DNA of 64,000 nt from positions 40,937,124 through 41,001,123 of the forward strand of contig NC_089226.1 in NCBI RefSeq assembly GCF_963924675.1. The letters are read 5' to 3'. This document shows, in pieces, positions 57,331 through 64,000 of this stretch. The stretch is from Phocoena phocoena. Its lineage: Eukaryota; Chordata; Mammalia; Artiodactyla; Phocoenidae. How positions within the stretch are numbered: position 1 is the stretch's first letter; each line of letters opens with the position of its first letter. The translations under genes and the position numbers were made by a program. The notes under the pieces are model-generated. The model saw only the letters and a program-made list of their open reading frames with translations. It was not told the origin of the DNA and did not search any database.

Positions 57331-58329
57331 GCGGGGCCAGATCCAAAGCTGAACCCCGGGAGCTGTGCGAACAAAGAAGTGAAAGGGAAATCTCCGCTAA
57401 CAAACTCAGGAGCAGCAGATTAAATCTCCACAATCAACTTGATGTACCTGCATCTGTGGAATGCCTGAATAGACAACGAATCATCCCAAATTGAGGCAGT
57501 GGACTTTGAGAGCAAGATATATATATTTTCGTTTTCCTCTTTTTGTGAGTGTGTATGTGTATGCTTCTGTGTGTAATTTAGTCTATATAGCTTTGCTTTT
57601 ACCATTTGTCCTAGGGTTCTGTCTGCCCGTTTTTTGTTTGTTTGTTTGTTTTTTAGTATAGTTTTGAGTGCTTCTTTTCATTGGTGGATTTGTTTTTTGG
57701 TTTGGTTGCTCTCTTCATTCTTTCTTTGTTTTTTTTTTTATTACTTGCAAATATTTTATAATTATTTTTTATTTTAATAACTTATTTTATTATTTTTTCA
57801 TTCTTTCTTTTTTTCTCCCTTTTATTCTGAGCTATGTGGATGACAGACTCTTGGTGCTCCGGCCAGGTGTCAGGCCTGTGCCTCTGAGGTGGAAAAGCCA
57901 AGTAGAGGACATTGGTCCACCAGAGACCTCCCAGCTCCACATAATATCAAAATGGCGAAAATCTCCCAGAGATCTCCGTCTCAACGCCAAGACCCAGCTC
58001 CACTCAATGACCAGCAAACTACAGTGCTGGACACCCTATGCCAAACAACTAGCAAGACAGGAACACAACCCCACCAACTAGCAGAAAGGCTGCCTAAAAT
58101 CATAGTAAGGTCACAGACACCCCAAAACACACCACCAGACATGGTCCTACCCACCAGAAAGACAAGATCCAGCCTCATCCACCAGAACACAGGCACTAGT
58201 CCCTCCACCAGGAAGCCTACACAACCAACTGAACCAAACTTAGCCACTGGGGGCAGACACCAAAAACAATGCGAGCTATGAACCTGCAACGTTCGAAAAG
58301 CAGATACCAAACACAGTAAGTTAAGGAAA

Positions 58330-59235
58330 ATGAGAAGACAGAGAAACACACAGCAGATGAAGGAGCAAAGTAAAAACCCACCAGACCAAACAAATGAAGA
58401 GGAAATAGGCAGTCTACCTGAAGAAGAATTCACAGTAATGATAGTAAAGATGATCCACAATCTTGGAAATAGAATGGAGAAAGTACAAGAAATGTTTAAC
58501 AAGGACCTAGAAGAACTAAAGAGCAAACAAAAAATGATGAACAACACAATAAATGAACTTAAAAATTCTCTAGAAGGAATCAGTAGCAGAATAACTGAGG
58601 AAGAAGAATGGATAAGTGACCTGGAAGATAAAATAGTGGAAATAATTACTGCTGAGCCGAATAAAGAAAAAAGAATAAAAAGAATTGAGGACAGTCTCAG
58701 AGACCTCTGGGACAACATTAAATGCACCAACATTCGAATTATAGGGGTCCCAGAAGAAGAAAAGAAAAAGAAACGGACTGAGAAAATATTTGAAGAGATT
58801 ATAGTTGCAAACTTCCCTAATATGGGAAAGGAAATAGTTCATCAAGTCCAGGAAGCACAGAGAGTCCCATACAGGATAAATCCAAGGAGAAACACACCAG
58901 GACACATATTAATCAAAGTATCAAAAATTAAATGCAAAGGAAATATAAAAAGCAGCAAGGGAAAAACAACAAATAACATACAAGGGAATCCCGAAAAGGT
59001 TAACAGCTGATCTTTCAGTAGAAACTCTGCAATCCAGAAGGGAGTGCAAGGACAGGTTTAAAGTGATGAAAGGGAAAAACCTACAACCAAGATTACTCTA
59101 CCCAGCAAGGATCTCATTCAGATTTGACAGAGAAATTAAAACTTTTACAGACAAGCAAAAAAGAGAATTCAAAAGCTAAGAGAATTCAGCACCACCAAAG
59201 CAGCTTTACAACAAATGCTAAAGGAACTTCTCTAG
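58330..59235 (+). pseudogene. L1-D ORF1, frameshifted
   Basis: It starts MRRQRNTQQMKEQ and stays open for 226 codons to 59010, covering the coiled coil and most of the RRM. A small indel near 58935 then shifts the frame, losing the proper C-terminal domain. A second small duplication lies near 59150-59175. The original stop position is 59233-59235. Confidence 0.92.
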
Positions 59236-59293
59236 GCAGGAAACACAACAGAAGGAAAAGACCTACAATAATAAACCCCAAACAATTAAGAAA

Positions 59294-62200
59294 CTGGTAA
59301 CAGGAACATACACACTGATAATTACCTTAAATGTAAATGGATTAAATGCTCCAACCAAAAGATATAGACTGGCTGAATGGATACAAAAACAAGACCGGTA
59401 CATATGCTGTCTACAAGAGACCCACTTCAGACCTAGGGACACATACAGACTGAAAGTGAGGGGATGGAAAAAGATATTCCATGCAAATGGAAACCAAAAG
59501 AAAGCTGGAGTAGCAATTCTCATATTAGACAAAATAGACTTTAAAATAAGGATTATTACAGGAGACAAAGAAGGACACTACATAATGATAAAGAGTTCAA
59601 TAGAAGAAGAAGATATAACAATTGTAAATATTAATGCACCCAACATAGGAGCACCTCAATACATAAGGCAAATGCTAACAGCCATAAAAGGGAAAATTGA
59701 CAGTAACACAATCATAGTAGGGGACTTTAACACCGCACTTTCACCAATGGACAGATCAACCAAAATGAAAATAAATAAGGAAACACAAGCTTTAAATGAT
59801 ACATTAAACAAGATGGGCTTAATTGATATTTATAGGACATTCCATCCGAAAACAAGAGAATACACTTTGTTCTCAAGTGCTCATGGCACATTCACCAGGA
59901 TAGATCATATCTTGGGTCACAAATCAAGCTCTGGTAAATGTAAGAAAACTGAAAGTGTATCAAGTATCTTTTCCAACCACAATGGTATGAGACTAAATAT
60001 CAGTTAGAGGAAAAAATCTGTAAAAAATACAAGCACATGGAGGCTAAATAATACACTACTTAATAACCAAGAGATCACTGAAGAAATCAAAGAGGAAATC
60101 AAAAAATACCTAGAAACAAATGGCAACGAAAACACGATGACCCAATACCTATGGGATGCAGCAAAGGCAGTTGTATGAGGGAAGTTTAGTTACAATCCTA
60201 CCTTAAGAAACAAGAAACATCTCAAATAAACAACCTAACCTTACACCTAAAGCAATTAGAGGAAGAAGAACAAAAAAAACCCAGAGTTAGCAGAAGGAAA
60301 GAAATCATAAAAATCTGCACAGAAATAAATGAAAAAAGAAATGAAGGAAATGATAGCAAAGATCAATAAAACTAAAAGCTGGTTCTTTGAGAAGATAAAC
60401 AAAATTGATAAAGCATTAGCTAGACACATCAAGAAAAAAATGGAGAAGACTCAAATCAATAGAATTAGAAATGAAAAAGGAGAAGTAACAACTGACACTA
60501 CAGAAATACAAAGGATCATGAGAGATTACTACAAGGAACTATATGCCAATAAAAGGGACAACCTGGAAGAATTGGACAAATTCTTAGAAAACCACAACCT
60601 TCTGAGACTGAACCAGGAAGAAACAGAAAATATAAACAGACCTATCACAAGCACTGAAATTGAAACTGTGATTAAATATTTTCCAACAAACAAAAGCCCA
60701 GGACCAGATGGCTTCACGGGCAAATTCTATTAAACATTTAGAGAAGAGCTAACACCTATCCTTCTCAAACTCTTCAAAAATATAGCAGAGGGGGGAACAC
60801 TCCCAAACTCATTCTACGAGGTCACCATAACCCTGATACCAAAACCAAAGCAAAGATGTCACAAAGAAAGAAAAGTACAGACCAATATCACTGATGAACA
60901 CAGCTGTAAAAATCCTTAACAAAATACTAGCAAACAGATCCAACATCACATTAAAAGGATCATACACCATGATCAAGTGGGGTTTATCCCAGGAATGCAA
61001 GGATTCTTCAATATATGCAAATCAATCAATGTGATAAAGCACATTAACAAATTGAAGGAGAAAAACCATATGATCATCTCAAAAGATGCAGAAAAAGCTT
61101 TTGACAAAATTCAGTACACATTTATGATAAAAACCCTCCAGAAAGTAGGCATAGAGGGAACCTACCTGAACATAATAAAGGCCATATATGACAAACCCAC
61201 AGCCAACATCATCCTTATGGTGAAAAACGGAAACCATTTCCACTAAGATCAGGAACAAGACAAAGTTGCCCACTCTCGCCACTATTATTCAACATAGTTT
61301 TGGAAGTTTTAGCCACGTCAATCAGAGAAGAAAAAGAAGTAAAAGGAATCCAAACTGGAAAAGAAGAAGTAAAACTGTCACTGTTTGCAGATGACATGAT
61401 ACTATACATAGAGAATCCTAAAGATGCAACCTGAAAACTACTAGAGCTAATCAGTGAATTTTGTAAAGTAGCAGGATGCAAAATTAATGCACAGAAATCT
61501 CTTGCATTCCTCTACACTAATGATGAAAAATCTGAAAGAGAAATTAAGGAAACACTCACATTTACCGTTGCAAGGAAAAGAATAAAATACATAGGAATAA
61601 ACCTACCTAAGGAGGTAAAAGACCTGTACTCAGAAAACTATAAGACACTGATGAAAGAAATTACAGATGATACAAACAGATGGAGAGATATACCATGTTC
61701 TTGGAGTTGAAGAATCAACAGTGTGAAAATGACTACTACCCAAAGCAATCTACAGATTCAATGCAATCCCAATCAAACTACCAGTTGCATTTTTCACAGA
61801 ACTAGAACAAAGAATTTCACAATTCTTTTGGAAACACAGAAGACCCTGAATAGCCTAAGCAATCTTGAGAAAGAAAAATGGAGCTGGAGGAATCAGGCTC
61901 CTGGACTTCAGTCTGTATTACAAAGATACAGTAATCAAGACAGTATGGTACTGACACAAAAACAGAAATATAGATCAATGGAACAGGATAGAAAGCCCAG
62001 AGATAAACCCAGCACATATGGTCACCTTATTTTTGATAAAGGAGGCAAGAATATATAATGGAGAAAAGACAGCCTCTTCAATAAGTGGTGCTGGGAAAAC
62101 TGGACAGCTACATGTAAAAGAATGAAATTAGAACACTCCCTAACACCATACACAAAAATAAACTCAAAATGGATTAGAGACCCAAATGTAAGACTGGACA

Positions 62201-63103
62201 CTATAAAACTCTTAGAGGAAAACACAGGGAGAACACTCTATGACATAAATCACAGCAAGATCCTTTTTGACCCACCTGTACAGAAATGGAAATAAAAGCA
62301 AAAATAAACAAATGGCACCTAATGAAACTTAAAAGCTTTTGCACAACAAAGGACACCATATACAAAACAAAAAGACAACCCTCAGAATGGGAGAAAACAT
62401 TTGCAAATGAAGCAACTGACAAAGGATTAATCTCCAAAATTTACAAGCAGCTAATGCAGCTCAATATCAAAACAACAAACAGCCCAATCCAAAAATGGGC
62501 AGAAGACCTAAATAGACGTTTCTCCAAAGAAGATATACAGATTGCCAATAAACACACAAAAGCATGCTCAACATCATTAATCATTAGAGAAATGCAAATG
62601 AAAACTATAATGAGGTATCACCTCACACCAGTCCGAATGGCCATCATCAAAAAATCTACAAACAATAAATGCTGGAGAGGATGTGGAGAAAAGGGAACCC
62701 CTCTTGCACTGTGGGCGGGAATGTAAATTGATACAGCCACTATGGAGAACAGTATGGAGGTTCCTTAGAAACCTAAAAACAGAACTACCATACGACCCAG
62801 CAATCCCACTACTGGGCATATACCCTTAGAAAACCATAATTCAAAGAGTCATGTACCACAATGTTCATTGCAGCTCTATTTACAATAGCCAGGACATGGA
62901 AGCAACCTAAGTGTCCATCGACAAATAAATGGATAAAGAAGATGTGGCACATATATACAATGCAATATTACTCAGCCTTAAAAAGAAACGAAATTGAGTT
63001 ATTTGTAGTGAGGTGGATGGACCTAGAGTCTGTCATACAGAGTGAAGTAAGTCAGAAAGAGAAAAACAAATACCATATGCTAACACATATATATGGTTTC
63101 TAA
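59294..63103 (+). pseudogene. L1-D ORF2, start codon lost and frame broken
   Basis: The expected ATG is CTG at 59294-59296. The endonuclease piece is open at 59456-60007 (with GDFNTALSP and RIDHILGHK) and then stops. Further pieces lie at 60329-60733, 60977-61246, 62286-62726 and 62861-63103. The FADDM region near 61390 survives in sequence only. The RQG of the motif changed in L1-A reads QSC here, so Cys is kept but Gly is lost. Confidence 0.92.
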
Positions 63104-63473
63104 AAAAAAAAATGGTTATGAAGAACCTAGGGGCAGGACAGGTATAAAGACGCAGACCTACTAGAAATGGACTTGAGGACACAGGGAGGTGGAAGGGTAA
63201 GCTGGGACAAAGTGAGAGAGTGGCATGGACATATATACACTACTAAATGTAAAATCGATAACTAGTGGGAAGCAGCCGCATAGCACAGGGAGATCAGCTC
63301 GGTGCTTTGTGACCACTTGGAGGGATGGGATACGAAGGGTGGGAGGGAGGGAGATGCAAGAAGGAAGAGATATGGGGATGTATGTATATGTATGGCTAAT
63401 TCACTTTGTTATAAAGCAGAAACTAACACACTATTGTAAAGCAATTATACTCCAGTGAAGATGTTAAAATAAA
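63104..63473 (+). other. L1-D 3' UTR
   Basis: It has the same G-rich block and layout as the other young L1s. The usual AATAAA near the end reads CAGTGAAG, so the polyadenylation signal has been lost. Confidence 0.85.
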
Positions 63474-64000
63474 AAAAGGAGAGAAGGAAAAATGCAGGTT
63501 ATTTTCCATTTACTGCTAAGCAAATGTTTGTCTTCAATAAGACAGGTCACAAGTGCTGTTTGAGAATCTATTTTTTATTTGCCTAGGAACTTAGGAAATA
63601 AAAAGAAATTAAAATGTATGGTTTTCTGTTCTCAAGCTCTCAATCTAACTGTGGCATCAAAATTTATGTCTAGGAAATAACTGCGAAGTAAAAGTAGACA
63701 AACCCTGGACTGTCCCTTGGGATGCTGTTTTTCTATCTCTTTCCTTTTATGGTGTAGGAGGACAGTTTGTAATAATGTCTTTAATTATATAAAGCCCAAA
63801 CTATATCACCAGGCTGATGATGCTAAATGCATCCCATTTCCTGAACACAATTGTGTAAAGCACTAAGCGCACACCATGTTCATCATCCCTTCCAGAAAAA
63901 AGATGGTTCCTCGCACTCAAAGTTACCTGGATTAGTGTCACGTGACCCTGTTACCTGGCCAAAATTGATTGAACCAGAAATCAGGGTCAAAAGTAATTGT
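63474..64000. other. Right flank of L1-D, unassigned
   Basis: It begins with the right target-site duplication (63474-63485). No gene or repeat recognised to the window end. Confidence 0.45.

Larger units (their letters stand above)
56283..63473 (+). mobile_element. L1-D: full-length LINE-1, both ORFs broken
   Basis: About 7.2 kb, from a 5' end with AAGATGGTGGAAAAGTAAGA to a 3' end at GATGTTAAAATAAAAAAA, flanked by AAAAGGAGAGAA. It matches L1-A throughout but has a single copy of the ~277-bp 5' UTR unit (about 57470-57825) and none of the 135-bp polypyrimidine units. CpG loss and frame breaks indicate it is older than L1-A. Confidence 0.95.

Overview
This window is intergenic mammalian DNA, very probably from a cetacean. 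The main evidence is a set of tRNA-derived SINEs (promoter A box TGGCGCAGTGG and B box GGTTCGTGCC) of the CHR type known from whales, hippos and ruminants. Most are the short ~190-bp form abundant in toothed and baleen whales. The LINE-1 (L1) elements are also of the cetartiodactyl type. I find no host protein-coding gene, exon series, rRNA, functional tRNA or CRISPR array. Almost all long open frames belong to L1 or are low-complexity artefacts. Family names come from remembered consensus features; a Dfam/RepeatMasker run would refine them.

Layout. 1-4.8 kb: old AT-rich DNA with an ancient L1 3' region and a MIR. 4.8-8.4 kb: an old L1 split by a two-LTR MaLR-type element, one LTR of which is itself interrupted by an L1 tail. 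8.4-9.77 kb: CA/GA microsatellite and unassigned DNA. 9.77-19.01 kb: one L1 insertion (L1-A) with a 3.5-kb 5' UTR, intact ORF1 and ORF2, a doubled 3' tail and a transduced 36-bp tag, all inside a 13-bp target-site duplication. 21.4-23.7 kb: an antisense, internally deleted L1 with two SINE insertions. 24-25.7 kb: MIRs and a purine-rich minisatellite. 25.8-31.2 kb: a 5'-truncated, mutated L1 (L1-B). 33-43 kb: L1 tails, SINEs, L2, MIR and LTR remnants. 43.2-47.35 kb: a stack of nested insertions (old L1, younger L1, Tigger/MER2 DNA transposon, SINE). 47.6-49.8 kb: an antisense ORF2 fragment (L1-C). 50-56.3 kb: L2, MIR and SINE remnants. 56.28-63.47 kb: a full-length but mutated L1 (L1-D). 63.5-64 kb: no feature recognised.

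How the parts work together. L1 ORF1p (RNA chaperone) and ORF2p (endonuclease plus reverse transcriptase) copy L1 RNA into new sites, and SINEs borrow that machinery, which is why SINEs and L1s here share target-site duplications and A-rich tails. L1-A is the only copy with both frames open and a CpG-rich promoter, so it is the youngest and the only candidate for recent activity, although it carries a substitution in a conserved reverse-transcriptase motif. The most unusual structures are its tandemly amplified 5' UTR (about 277 bp x4 and about 135 bp x5) and its double tail with a 3' transduction.
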